A DNA stretch of 17,539 nucleotides from Clavulina sp. PMI_390 (lineage: Eukaryota; Basidiomycota; Agaricomycetes; Cantharellales; Hydnaceae): assembly GCA_015039315.1 (NCBI GenBank), contig WIDE01000253.1, forward strand, positions 1-17,539. Reading direction: 5' to 3'. This document shows positions 8,703 through 16,579 of the stretch, in pieces (within the stretch, counting starts at the first letter, position 1; the number at the start of each line of letters is the position of its first letter). Under the pieces are notes generated by a model that searched no databases, was not told where the DNA came from, and was given only the letters and a program-made list of their open reading frames with translations. The position numbers and the translations under genes are program-made.

Positions 8703-8762
8703 GTAAGTATTGCAATCTTTATTCGTCGGGTATTTACTGAAAATACGGTATCTACACACTAG
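8703..8762 (+). other. Conserved intron 1 (60 bp), E1 right arm
   Basis: GTAAGT donor, TTTACTGA branch site and ACACTAG acceptor. The phase after the leader frame is 1, as in the copies at 12134, 15451 and 16520. Confidence 0.65.
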
Positions 8763-8901
8763 GTGCCACATCCCCCACCGCCAGTCATCAACGAGCGCAC
8801 AACAGTCCCGCCACCTCTCTGATAGGCACCACCCCCTCCAGCATCCCCTACTGTACCACCATCACGACGCTTGCAACGCATTTTGGCGTTGCGGCATCGC
8901 T

Positions 8902-8908
8902 GTGCCTG
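8902..8908. repeat. Target-site duplication GTGCCTG, left copy (E2)
   Basis: Identical to 13637-13643. The 171-bp unit reads CGCTGTGCCTG before E2 and GTGCCTGTGTATCATC after it, so the array resumes at the duplicated bases. Confidence 0.75.
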
Positions 8909-8990
8909 CAGCCGATGCTGTAGATTTTGTTAACGGATCACAGGTTAGACGTGCAAAAAATCGTTAACGGAGACGTGCAGAGACGTGCAT
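8909..8990. repeat. E2 left terminus
   Basis: CAGCCGATGCTGTAG, then GTTAACGG, CAGGTTAGACGTGC, AAAAAATCGTTAACGG and two AGACGTGCA words. The right end (13550-13636) carries the same series inverted. Confidence 0.65.
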
Positions 8991-9072
8991 GGGTTCCCAC
9001 CATGCCTTCTTGGGCCTTGCCGCTGCCCGATTGGGATGCTGGTAATGCCTCCGCATTCATCACCGTTGCCAT

Positions 9073-9219
9073 TCACGTCGCATTTTCCACCGTCTGCCCA
9101 TCGCACCCACCGCCTCCACCAGCACTGTTCCCCACGCTCCGGCCACCCCTTACGCCACCGCTGTTGCCCCTCCTGCTGCCGCCGTTGCCCCCTCCGCCGC
9201 TGTCGTCCTTTGACGTCAT
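9073..9219 (-). pseudogene. Arg/Gly-rich outer ORF, E2 left arm
   Basis: From the ATG at 9219 the minus strand reads MTSKDDSGGGGNGGSRRGNS..., ending at 9073. The open frame extends upstream to 9270 without an ATG. It is homologous to the outer ORFs at 387-626, 13324 and 14965. Gly, Arg and Ser dominate; function unknown. Confidence 0.3.
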
Positions 9220-9448
9220 TTTTTGCTTTTTTGTTTTTTGTTTTTGCCCCTTGCTACTTAGCTCCCACAATGTAATAGAGAATAATTATATATATATATT
9301 CTACCTAAGCACTAATTACATGCGCTTGATACCAAAAAAAATGGTTTGGGCACTTGCCGCCAAAAATGGTTTGCATGCGCTAGTTTCTGTCCATCCGTGC
9401 TTAGATATGAGCTGGGCCAGAGGAGGTGGAAGAGGGGAGTGGGGAGAG

Positions 9449-9503
9449 CTAGAAACAAAAGAAAAAACGCCTGAAAACGCGTTAGAAAGGCAAATTGACG
9501 CGC
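9449..9503 (-). other. Conserved intron 2 (55 bp), E2 left arm
   Basis: Minus strand: GCGCGT start, TTTCTAACG branch site, T-rich tract, TTTCTAG end. Same length as the other three. Confidence 0.5.
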
Positions 9504-9559
9504 CTTGGGTTGCCAGCGCGCGATACAGGCGCTGATCCGCCGCGGCATCGGCAGGTAGT

Positions 9560-10140
9560 CAAAATTGATGGCGGGGTCAAGGGAAGTGGGGTTGGTGAGA
9601 TCGGATGGGTTGGCGGGGGCGTTGTGTACTCGTTCAAGGCAATTGGGGGGTGGTGGGGCGCTAGCATCGTTGTTGATGAAAAACAGGCACAGCAACGCCG
9701 CAACGCCAGAGGGCATCGCTTGCGTCGCTGTGGAGGTATAGGGGAGGGCGTTGGATGGGGCTGTGGTGGTGGAAGAGGTAGCAAGTGCGTAACGCGCTCA
9801 TTTGAGGTAGTCGTGGGCGTTGTGTGCTGGGTGTTGTTGTGGTCAATGAAAAATGAGCACAGTGAGGCCGAAACGCCCGGGGGCGTCGCGCGCATCACTG
9901 TGGTGGTGTGGGAGGTGGCGCTGGGCGGGGTGGTGCTCGTAGGTTTGGTGGCTAGGTCTTTGGGCACTTGTTCGAGGCGGTTGGGGGAGTCGTGCATGCT
10001 GGGCGTGGGCGTGGTCAACAAAAATGACGCGGCAAGGCCAGAAGGCGCTGCGCAAGTCACAGGCGTGGTGTGGGGTATGGTATTGAGCGAGATTTGCGCA
10101 TCCATCCGGGTGGAAGGCGCGCAGGCGGTAAGGATGTGAG
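9560..10140 (-). repeat. 171-bp tandem array, E2 left arm
   Basis: Cores at 9713, 9883 and 10045 (spacings 170 and 162 bp). The long overlapping ORFs of both strands are not considered genes. Confidence 0.75.
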
Positions 10141-10170
10141 GGTGGCAGGTATTAGTTGCGGGTATCACAC

Positions 10171-10231
10171 CTAGCAAAGGAAAACACATCAGAACCGCCT
10201 TCAGATCAAAAAGAGAGAGTCATTAGCTCAG
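10171..10231 (-). other. Intron 1 with lost donor, E2 left arm
   Basis: The acceptor (CTTTGCTAG) and a TTCTGATG branch-like site remain; the donor GT has become CT. Confidence 0.45.
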
Positions 10232-10294
10232 TTTTGGACCCCATAGATCTTATTTATGCGTTTATGGCGCTCATCCTACGGCCTGCAGATATGA

Positions 10295-10340
10295 TACCCA
10301 CCGTCAACGTCGCGTCTATTGCGCGGTCGTGCAGCGGGTA
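10295..10340 (-). repeat. Leader two-stem inverted repeat, copy C
   Basis: TACCCGCT pairs with GGTGGGTA using two G-T wobbles and no mismatch; inner stem CGCG/CGCG. Confidence 0.55.
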
Positions 10341-10345
10341 TGAGC

Positions 10346-12024
10346 AGGCAGTAGAAGCGTGAGAGTGGATTACAGGTTATTTGATAGAAGTTACAGTAGA
10401 TGAAGCGAAGCTGTTGACAGTTTTTTGCGGGTCCCAGACCCTAGACATGTTGAGGCGGCGGGCTTGAGCTCAAAGTCATGCTGAGGATCAACACCCGACA
10501 ATAAACGAAAAAAATGACTTGAGAATGATTTCGCATATGAATGTACGAACGGAAAGAGGGTATCAAATGGAGTCGTTCAACGAAAACACAAGCAAGAACG
10601 GATGAGAAACGGGCGAGAAACAAGCTCAGGGATACCCGTCTCAACCGCAACACGAGGCCCATTGATCACGTCAACAACACGCGTTTTTCAAGGTTCTAAA
10701 CGCGTTGATAGGCTTTAATAGATCCTTAATGACGAATGGTCGAATAAAAATTACAATAGTGCTTTTCAGGCCGGAGACAGAGAGAGGCGAATCTCACACT
10801 GATGACCCCGTCAAGATAATTAACTCCCTGACGTATATATACTGTTTTCATGCTATAGGATATATCTATGGGTCATTTAAATATCATCCGACCCGTATGA
10901 AGGATCGTTGTTATTCATAATCAATGTGCTCTCATCGAGCTCCACATGCGCGACCATCCCCAATTATTTCTCTAGCGGTGAACATATAAGAGATTGAAGC
11001 ATATATTCTGCTTCGAACGACATATTCCATCATTCAAGGCTTTGTTCACTGCTAATCGGTTCGCTAGAAGGTATTGTTTTTCTCGTACCCTAGCGCGGCT
11101 GAGACCCCCACTGGCAGTTTATATACCTTCCGGTATCTGGGACCTGATTTTATTGCTCAAGAAGAGACCTTAGTATCATGTAATAATATAATTAAAGTAA
11201 TGGTGATGATATGATTACTCATTGCCCCAATACATATTCTGTGATTGCGTGAAAGCGACTATAGTTGAGAAACACAAAGTAAAGTTAAGACACTTCCCGC
11301 CATTTTTGAGTTATGAAAATTTACCAGTCATATACACTCATATATCCGACCTCGATGCTACTTTTGTACAGGTTCCATCTATGTTCAATGTACTCAAACG
11401 CCCGGGGGGTGCTTAGTTGATGACACGCAAGCGCAATATAAGCCCTTTTAGCAGTGCTGCAGGCTTCGAACTGCCTTCAATATAATATTAGAGCTTATTT
11501 GATCTCTTTGCAAAGGTTTATACTACTATCATACAAATATCAACTACTGAAAGGACGTGCGCTGCACTGCCGACAAGGCTCGGGCGCTAGTAGCATTGTA
11601 TATACGCATAGATAAAGTAAGAAGAATAACTCAAACACTTTCAATACCAGATCGACGGGCTTCTAGCGTCTCCGATCTCAGTTCTGGGTGCTGTGGCAAG
11701 TAGGAAAAGGAGGTGCCACCTCGCCAGCGCATCACTACCCTGCACTCTGTTGCTCGGCTTCCAGATCGCCTGGAGCTACGATACTTCGTCGAATATCTTT
11801 TTATATTACTACGAGTACTCCCTCCAAATTTGGAGTGGTTCTGATTACTTTCAGTTTTCAGGTCCTCGTTGACGTGTTTCCCACGCTGCGCACAGAGCTT
11901 GAGCCCACCTCCTACCACCCACTCTGTCTCACTCTTCCCGCCGTGGTTCTCGAAATGACTAATGAACTGCTTCTATAATGTTTTTAGGATGCACTATATC
12001 TTTTTTCCTCCTCCACGCCCTCCT
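10346..12024. other. AT-rich centre of E2
   Basis: About 1.7 kb without a convincing gene. It matches 1896-3167, 3721-3976 and 8443-8594 of E1 in order, minus the MITE and hAT insertions. The hAT empty site is 11877-11884 and the MITE empty site near 11617-11628. CTCCAAATTTGGAG near 11822 is a 14-bp palindrome. A divergent promoter is likely here (inference). Confidence 0.65.
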
Positions 12025-12567
12025 ATGCCCGCCGAACAACCGCGCAATGACGCAAATGTTGACGGCGGGTATCAACTGCAGGAGCTGTGGAGGACGCGCT
12101 GGAAGCGCATAGGAGGAGTCGAAAATATTTCAGGTAAGTATCAAGCCGTTTATTACCTTGCTACTTACTGAAAAAAAAAAAACTTCTGTGTGCTAGGTAT
12201 AGCATCCGCCACATCCCAATCACCTCGAATGAGCGCAGAACGCTCCAGCCACGTCGTTGACGACAAGTACCCCCTCCTACACCACCACCGCAACGCCCGC
12301 AGCGCCCTCCAGCATAGCGGCGTCACTGTGCTTGTTCATCATCAACCACGACGACACCCTACACCTACGACGCCGCGAGCATCTCAAACGCCTGCACGAA
12401 GACCCTACAGCCAAGTCTACGACCACCGGGGGGCCCAGCACCATCTATTGCACCACGACAGCAGCTTGCGGGATGCCGAACGGCGTTTTGCTATTGCTGT
12501 GCTTCATTCTTGGCAGCACAACGACGCCCAGCGACCACGACCCTGCAACGACCTCGAACGAGCGTAG
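12025..12567 (+). CDS. Spliced open frame in the E2 right arm (159 aa, function unknown)
   Basis: Exon 1 is 12025-12133, intron 12134-12196, exon 2 12197-12567; the join keeps frame and ends at TAG. The protein starts MPAEQPRNDANVDGGYQLQE and continues LWRTRWKRIGG, then becomes His/Arg-rich where it enters the 171-bp array. This is the only leader copy of six with ATG; the others have ATA at that position. Copies B and F have stops at the two Gln codons (CAA to TAA, CAG to TAG). I do not recognise the protein. Because the array frame used here differs from the frame kept in phase in the E1 right arm, the C-terminal half may be out of frame. Confidence 0.35.
12026..12071 (+). repeat. Leader two-stem inverted repeat, copy D
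   Basis: TGCCCGCC pairs with GGCGGGTA; the only non-Watson-Crick pair is a G-T wobble. It overlaps the ATG of the spliced ORF. Confidence 0.6.
12134..12196 (+). other. Conserved intron 1 (63 bp), E2 right arm
   Basis: CAG/GTAAGT donor, CTTACTGA branch site, TGTGTGCTAG acceptor. Confidence 0.7.
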
Positions 12568-12950
12568 GACGCCCCCGCTGCCTTTTCAAACACCACCTCC
12601 TTGCTCATCACCCTCTCCCTCACCATGACAGCGACGCAAGCAACGCCCTCCGGCGTTATGGCGTCGCTATGCTTGTTGTTTGGCAACAATAACGACACCC
12701 AGCACCCGCGACCCTGCGACTACCTCAAAAGAACACACGACACCCCCGCAACCTCTCCTACCACTATTGCACCACCTCTCACATCCCCCTCCACCACCAC
12801 ATCGACGCACACAACGCTCTCTGGCGTTGCTGCGTAGCTGTGCCTTTTCTTTGCCAACCACGACGCCCCCCGCACCCACAACCCCACAACCACCTCGAGC
12901 GACTGCACAACGCCCCCGCCGCCTTATTCGCCTCAGCAGCCCAACTTCCC
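12197..12950 (+). repeat. 171-bp tandem array, E2 right arm
   Basis: Cores at 12305, 12476, 12646 and 12817, spacings 171, 170 and 171 bp. The single-base changes move the reading frame between units. Confidence 0.8.
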
Positions 12951-13322
12951 TCCACTCCACCATCGACTTTTGGCTACCCACCAACGCTGTGGTGGGATTG
13001 CTGTCCGGATCGCGCACTGCCAACCCCGACGGCAGAAGTGCGTCGATGCGCCATTCTAACTCGTTTTTATGCGTTTTTTCTTTTGTTTCTAGCCCTCCCC
13101 ACCCCCCTCTTCCACCCTCTCTGGTCTGGCCCACATCTGGGTGCGGATGGATGCAAACCGGCGGGCGCGTGCAAGCCATTTTTGGCGGCGAGCACCCGAA
13201 CCAGTTTTGTTTGTATTGCGCGTATGTAATTAGTGCTTAGGTAGAAAATATATATTTTTATTCTCTATCACATTGCGAGAGCTAAGTAGCAAGGAGCCAA
13301 AACAAAAAATAAAAAAGCAAAA
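12951..13322 (+). pseudogene. Distal part of the E2 right arm gene
   Basis: It contains a unique linker (12951-13037), intron 2 (13038-13092) and a tail. Without splicing, one frame reads on to ...MQTGGRVQAIFGGEHPNQF... and stops at 13240; with the 55-bp intron removed, the frame changes to TLPTPLFHPLW... ending at 13229. Both forms are partly conserved among arms. An AT-rich spacer follows (13241-13322). Confidence 0.35.
13038..13092 (+). other. Conserved intron 2 (55 bp), E2 right arm
   Basis: The best of the four: GTGCGT donor, TTCTAACT branch site, long T-rich tract, TTTCTAG acceptor. Confidence 0.6.
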
Positions 13323-13323
13323 A

Positions 13324-13599
13324 ATGACGTCAAGGGACGATGACGGCAGAGGGAGCAACGACGGCAGCGGGAGGGGCAACAGCAGCGGCGGAAGGGGTGG
13401 CCGGACCGTGGGGAACGGTGCTGGCAGAGGGGCTGGGTGCAATGGGCGGGACGGTGGAAAGTGCAACGGGAGTGGCAACAGTGATGGATGCGGAGGCATT
13501 ACCAGCATCCGAATTGGGCAGCGGAAAGGCCCAAGAAAGCACGGTGGGAACCTGTGCACGTCTCTGCACGTCTGTGTTAACGATTTTTTGGACGTCTAA
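13324..13599 (+). pseudogene. Arg/Gly-rich outer ORF, E2 right arm
   Basis: From ATG 13324: MTSRDDDGRGSNDGSGRGNS, then GGRGGRTVGNGAGRG, and a diverged tail that runs into the terminal repeat. It matches the outer ORFs of the other arms in frame and order. An overlapping Ala/Thr-rich frame is also open (13340-13606), as is common in such DNA. Confidence 0.3.
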
Positions 13600-13636
13600 C
13601 GTATAGTTCCGTTAAAAAATGGTACTGCATGTAGTG
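13550..13636. repeat. E2 right terminus
   Basis: It carries, inverted, the series seen at 8909-8990: TGCACGTCT words, GTTAACGATTTTTT, GACGTCTAACG, CCGTTAA, and the terminal GCATGTAGTG. Confidence 0.65.
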
Positions 13637-13643
13637 GTGCCTG
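13637..13643. repeat. Target-site duplication GTGCCTG, right copy (E2)
   Basis: Identical to 8902-8908; the E1 array continues from here. Confidence 0.75.
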
Positions 13644-14560
13644 TGTATCATCAACCACACGATGCCCTCCGCCTACAATGCCGCGACCGCCTTCAACGCG
13701 CGCACAACGACCCAATAACCAAGAGTACGACCACCGCCACGCCCAACGGCAACTACCACACCACCACAGCGACGCACGCAACGTCATCTGTCGTTGCCGC
13801 GTCGCTATTCTTGCTTTCTGGTGACCGCAACGACACCCAACAACTATGACCCTGCGACGGCCTCAAACGGGTGCTTCACGCCCCTAACATCAAATCTACG
13901 GCCCTCGCACCACGCCTCACCCCCTCTCGCACCACTACAGTGACGCACCGAACGCCCTCAGGCGTTGTGGTATCACTCTGCTCGTTTTTCGGCAACAGCG
14001 ACAACACCTGGCGCCTCACAACCCCCGACTACCTCGAACGAGCAAACTACGCACTCGCCACATCTTCCATGACCACAAGCCCACACATCATCACCCCATC
14101 CACCCCCACAGTGACGCACGCGACGCCTTCCGGCGTTTCAGCATCGCTGTGCTTCTTCTTCAGCGATAACAATGACCCCCACCGCCTGTGACCCCGCGAC
14201 CGCCTCGAACGAGTGCAGGACGCCCCCACCGCCTCTTCTACCATCACACCATAGCTGAATGCCATCCCCTCCACCTTCACAGCGACGCGCGCAATGCCAT
14301 CTGGCTTTGCTGCGTCGCTATACTTGTTTTTCGGCAACCACGACACCGCCTAGCGCCCGCGACTCGTCGATTCCCTCGAACGAGCGCACAATGCCCCTAA
14401 CGTCTCTTGTATGACCACAGCTGCACCCACTGCGCCCTCCTCTACTGCCACAGCAACGCACGCAATGCCTTCTGGCGTTGCGGCCTCGCTGTGCCCATTT
14501 TTCATCAACGACGACGACGCCCGTGTTCCGCCACCCCCCCGATCGCCTCGAACGAGCGCA
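13644..14560 (+). repeat. 171-bp tandem array, E1 right arm (continued)
   Basis: Cores at 13784, 13955, 14126, 14297 and 14468: four successive spacings of exactly 171 bp. The hairpin is clear in GCAATGCC-TTCT-GGCGTTGC at 14462-14481. Confidence 0.85.
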
Positions 14561-14690
14561 CAACGTCCCCACCGACTCATCCAATCTCACCAACCCGACC
14601 TCCTTCCACACTGCCATCAACTTTTGGCCGCCCACCAATGCTGCGGCGGATCGGCGCCTGTATCGCGCACGGGCAACCTCGACTGTAGAA

Positions 14691-14745
14691 GCACGTCTAT
14701 TAGCCATTCTTACGCGTTTTTTTCCCTTTTTTCTTTTGTTTCTAG
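14691..14745 (+). other. Conserved intron 2 (55 bp), E1 right arm
   Basis: GCACGT start, ATTCTTACG branch site, T-rich tract, TTTCTAG end. Again 55 bp. Confidence 0.5.
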
Positions 14746-14880
14746 CTCTCCCCATCCCCCTCTTCCACTCCCTCTGGCTGGGCTCACAACTGAGCTCGGA
14801 CGGATGCAAACTGGCGCGCACGCGCAAGCCGTTTTTGGCGGCGAGCGCCCGATCCTTTTTTTTTCATATTATGCGCATGT

Positions 14881-15110
14881 ATATAAGAAGTTCAGGTACA
14901 ATATATATATTGATTGTCTAATACATGCGGGAGCTAGTGCAGAAAAAGGGGCAAATTTTTGCCAGAGGATGACGACGGCAGAGGGGGTAACGGCGGCAGC
15001 GGGAGGGGCAACGGCGGTGGCGGAAGGGGTGGCTGGAGCATGGGGAACGGCCGCGGGAGGGGTGCCGAGGGCAATGAGCGACGGGGAAAAGTGCCAAATG
15101 CGGCAACGGC
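14881..15110 (+). pseudogene. AT-rich spacer and Arg/Gly-rich outer ORF, E1 right arm
   Basis: The spacer (14881-14935) holds ATATATATATTGATTGTCTAATACATGC. Then the start-like ATGCGGGAGCTA aligns with MQEL/REL starts in other arms, but the frame breaks at a TGA near 14968. Beyond it the DDDGRGG...GSGRGN...RGGW frame is open to about 15110. Confidence 0.3.
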
Positions 15111-15189
15111 GAGCAGCCCCGGTAGCGATCAGATCCCGCTTAGGCCAATGCCGGGCCCAGTGGGAAAAGAACCTACGGGTCTCCACAGG

Positions 15190-15255
15190 TCACCATTAAC
15201 AAGTTTTTACAGGTCAGACCTGTAAATCCGTTAATGAGAGGGGGTGCATGGGGTG
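15190..15255. repeat. E1 right terminus with long dyad
   Basis: TTTACAGGTC and GACCTGTAAA form a perfect 10-bp inverted repeat about a single A (15206-15226). ATTAAC (15195-15200) and GTTAAT (15230-15235) form an outer inverted pair. The terminus is GCATGGGGTG. Confidence 0.7.
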
Positions 15256-15262
15256 TATAACA
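15256..15262. repeat. Target-site duplication TATAACA, right copy (E1)
   Basis: Identical to 298-304, directly after the GGGGTG end of E1. Confidence 0.8.
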
Positions 15263-15346
15263 ACGCGTGCCATGTCCTCTGGCGCCGTGCCTCTGTGACC
15301 TACTTTGTGCACCCTCTGCAACTCTGACTGCCTCCACGCTCTCCCA

Positions 15347-15391
15347 TACCCGCCAAACAACCGCGCAACGACGCGATGTTGACGGCGGGTA
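15347..15391 (+). repeat. Leader two-stem inverted repeat, copy E
   Basis: TACCCGCC/GGCGGGTA, a perfect 8-bp stem, with inner CGCG/CGCG; spacer one base shorter than in the other copies. Confidence 0.6.
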
Positions 15392-15450
15392 TCATCTGCG
15401 GGAGCTGTGGAGGCGGCTCCTGAGGCGCATAGAAGTCAAAAGGGGTGTAG

Positions 15451-15511
15451 GTGAGTATAAAGCTCTTGATTATCTGGTTATTTACTGAAGGTACGGCTTT
15501 CTGTATGCTAG
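15451..15511 (+). other. Conserved intron 1 (61 bp), first E0 module
   Basis: TAG/GTGAGT donor, TTTACTGA branch site, TATGCTAG acceptor. Confidence 0.65.
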
Positions 15512-16411
15512 GCACACCCTTCCCACGCCCAACTATCTCGAACGAGCGCGCAAAGCTCCTGCCACCTACAATACAACCACCACTCCACCCACCGCCTCCT
15601 CATACGCTACCAAGGCGACGCACGTGACGCCTTCCAGCATTGCGGCGTTGCTGCGCTCGCTTTTCATCAGCCACGTTGACGCCCGACGCCCGACGCCCAA
15701 CCCACCGACCGCCTCATACGCGCGCACGAAGCTCCGACTACCTATTCTACTATCACCAACCCAACCATCACCCCCTCCTGTACCACCACTGCAACGCACG
15801 CAACGCATTTTGGCGTTGCGGCGCCGCTGTGCTCTTATCTCATCAACTCCTACAACTCCCTACACCTCCAACACGCATACAACGACCTGACAACCAAGTC
15901 TACAACCACTGCCATGCCCAGTGACGCCATCCACACCACCATAGCGACGCGCGCGTTGCTATCTGGCATTGCCGCCCCTCCGCGCTTGTTTGTCTGGCGA
16001 CCTGACGACACCTAACGCCCCACAATGCCCCGATCGCAACTGCCACGAATGTACGCATCACACCCACACCGCCTCGCCTATCACCACCAACCCACCCATT
16101 ACCCCCTCCTGCACCATCTCAGCAACGCGCGCAACACCGGAGGGCGTTACGGCGTCGCTGCGCTCTATTTCCTGGCAACAACAACCACACCCGGCGCCTA
16201 CCTCACCGCGACTGCTTGAATGAGCGCTCGGCGCCCCTACTGCCTCTTCCACCACTGGATCCACGCCCACCGCTACCCCGTCCACCAGTACAGTGATGCG
16301 TGTGGTGCCCGCCGGCGTCGCAATATCGCTGCGCACTATCTTTGGCAACGACCACGATCCCGAGGTGCCTACCACTTCGCCGCCTTGATCGGGCGCCTCC
16401 ATGCCCTCCTA

Positions 16412-16457
16412 TACTCGCCGAACAACCGCGTAACAGGCGCAATGTTGACGGCAAGTA
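16412..16457 (+). repeat. Leader two-stem inverted repeat, copy F
   Basis: TACTCGCC/GGCAAGTA: the fourth pair has become T-A on both sides; the fifth is a mismatch. Confidence 0.5.
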
Positions 16458-16519
16458 TTAACTGTAGGAGCTGTGGAGGACCCGCTGGAAGCCCAAAGGA
16501 CGGGTCAAAAGGGATATAG

Positions 16520-16579
16520 GTGAGTAGTAAACTCTTTATCATTCGATTATTTACTGAAAATACGGCTTCTACGTCCTAG
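16520..16579 (+). other. Conserved intron 1 (60 bp), second E0 module
   Basis: TAG/GTGAGT donor, TTTACTGA branch site, CGTCCTAG acceptor. Confidence 0.65.

Larger units (their letters stand above)
9310..10345 (-). pseudogene. Decayed spliced arm gene, E2 left arm
   Basis: Read from 10345 outward: leader with inverted repeat (10295-10340), intron 1 (10171-10231), array (about 9560-10170), intron 2 (9449-9503), tail to about 9310. The leader frame IPAARPRNRRDVDGGY is followed by an in-frame TAG. The intron 1 donor is broken (CTGAGC where copy A has GTGAGT), so this copy should not splice normally. Confidence 0.45.
8909..13636. mobile_element. Element E2: complete inverted-arm element, 4,728 bp
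   Basis: Ends CAGCCGATGCTGTAG and, reverse-complemented from the right, CACTACATGCAGTACC, both followed by T-rich sequence, TTAACGG and a TTAGACGT-like box. A 7-bp duplication GTGCCTG flanks it. The left arm (8909-10345, minus) and right arm (12025-13636, plus) are diverged inverted copies about an AT-rich centre. Its left terminus matches that of E1 at 14 of 15 bases. It has neither the hAT nor the MITE insertion, so it preserves both empty sites. It lacks a recognisable transposase. It entered E1 after E1 had landed, because it lies inside E1's right arm. Confidence 0.75.
8595..14880 (+). pseudogene. Decayed spliced arm gene, E1 right arm, split by E2
   Basis: The leader starts at 8595, intron 1 is 8703-8762, and the array runs 8763-8908, is broken by E2, and resumes at 13644-14560. 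Intron 2 is 14691-14745 and the tail ends near 14880. After excising E2 the cores at 8879, 13784, 13955, 14126, 14297 and 14468 are spaced 170, 171, 171, 171 and 171 bp, so one Thr/Ser/Pro/Ala-rich frame (...ATHATPSGVAASLC...) stays in phase, interrupted by stops such as CGA to TGA. The leader frame reads IPAKRPRNRRDVDSGY then TAA and TAG where copy D has CAA and CAG. Protein unknown. Confidence 0.5.
305..15255. mobile_element. Element E1: long inverted-arm transposon with nested insertions
   Basis: The left end reads CAGCCAATGCTGTAG and the right end, reverse-complemented, CACCCCATGC. With the ends of E2 these give CANNNNATGC. A perfect 7-bp duplication TATAACA flanks it, and removing it restores a 171-bp unit of the surrounding array. 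Gross length is 14,951 bp; without the MITE, the hAT element, E2 and their duplications it is about 5.2 kb. Its left arm (305 to about 1895, minus) and right arm (from 8595, plus, resuming at 13644) are diverged inverted copies around an AT-rich centre. The CA...TG ends and 7-bp duplication do not settle a superfamily; P-like, Mutator-like or fold-back elements are possible. No transposase is recognised. Confidence 0.75.
15263..16400 (+). pseudogene. Host element E0: first leader-intron-array module
   Basis: The end of a split 171-bp unit (15263-15300) leads into a leader (15347-15450), intron 1 (15451-15511) and about 0.9 kb of array. The leader frame reads RRDVDGGYHLRELWRRLLRR, with no stop, and is open upstream to a Met at 15267 in the HTRQTTAQ frame because a base is missing relative to other copies. 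After the intron the frame soon reaches TGA. Cores at 15630, 15806, 15959 and 16137 are spaced 153-178 bp, more irregular than in E1 and E2, which suggests greater age. Confidence 0.4.

Noticed and set aside
8927..9535. 202-codon plus-strand ORF through the E2 left arm
   Set aside because: It runs through the terminus, the outer ORF's opposite strand, the AT spacer and intron 2, mixing unrelated segments.
9482..10189. ORFs of 235 (minus) and 214 codons (plus) over the same DNA
   Set aside because: They overlap almost completely on opposite strands in the 171-bp array, and each runs past array boundaries, so neither is convincing.
12025..12133. Hammerhead or other self-cleaving ribozyme in the leader
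   Set aside because: The conserved hammerhead core (CUGANGA and GAAA in the right places) is not present; only the simple nested stems are supported.
305..15255. E1 as an LTR retrotransposon or CACTA element
   Set aside because: The ends are inverted, not direct, repeats and no reverse transcriptase or integrase is visible. Although the E2 right end reads CACTAC, the duplication is 7 bp, not the 3 bp typical of CACTA.
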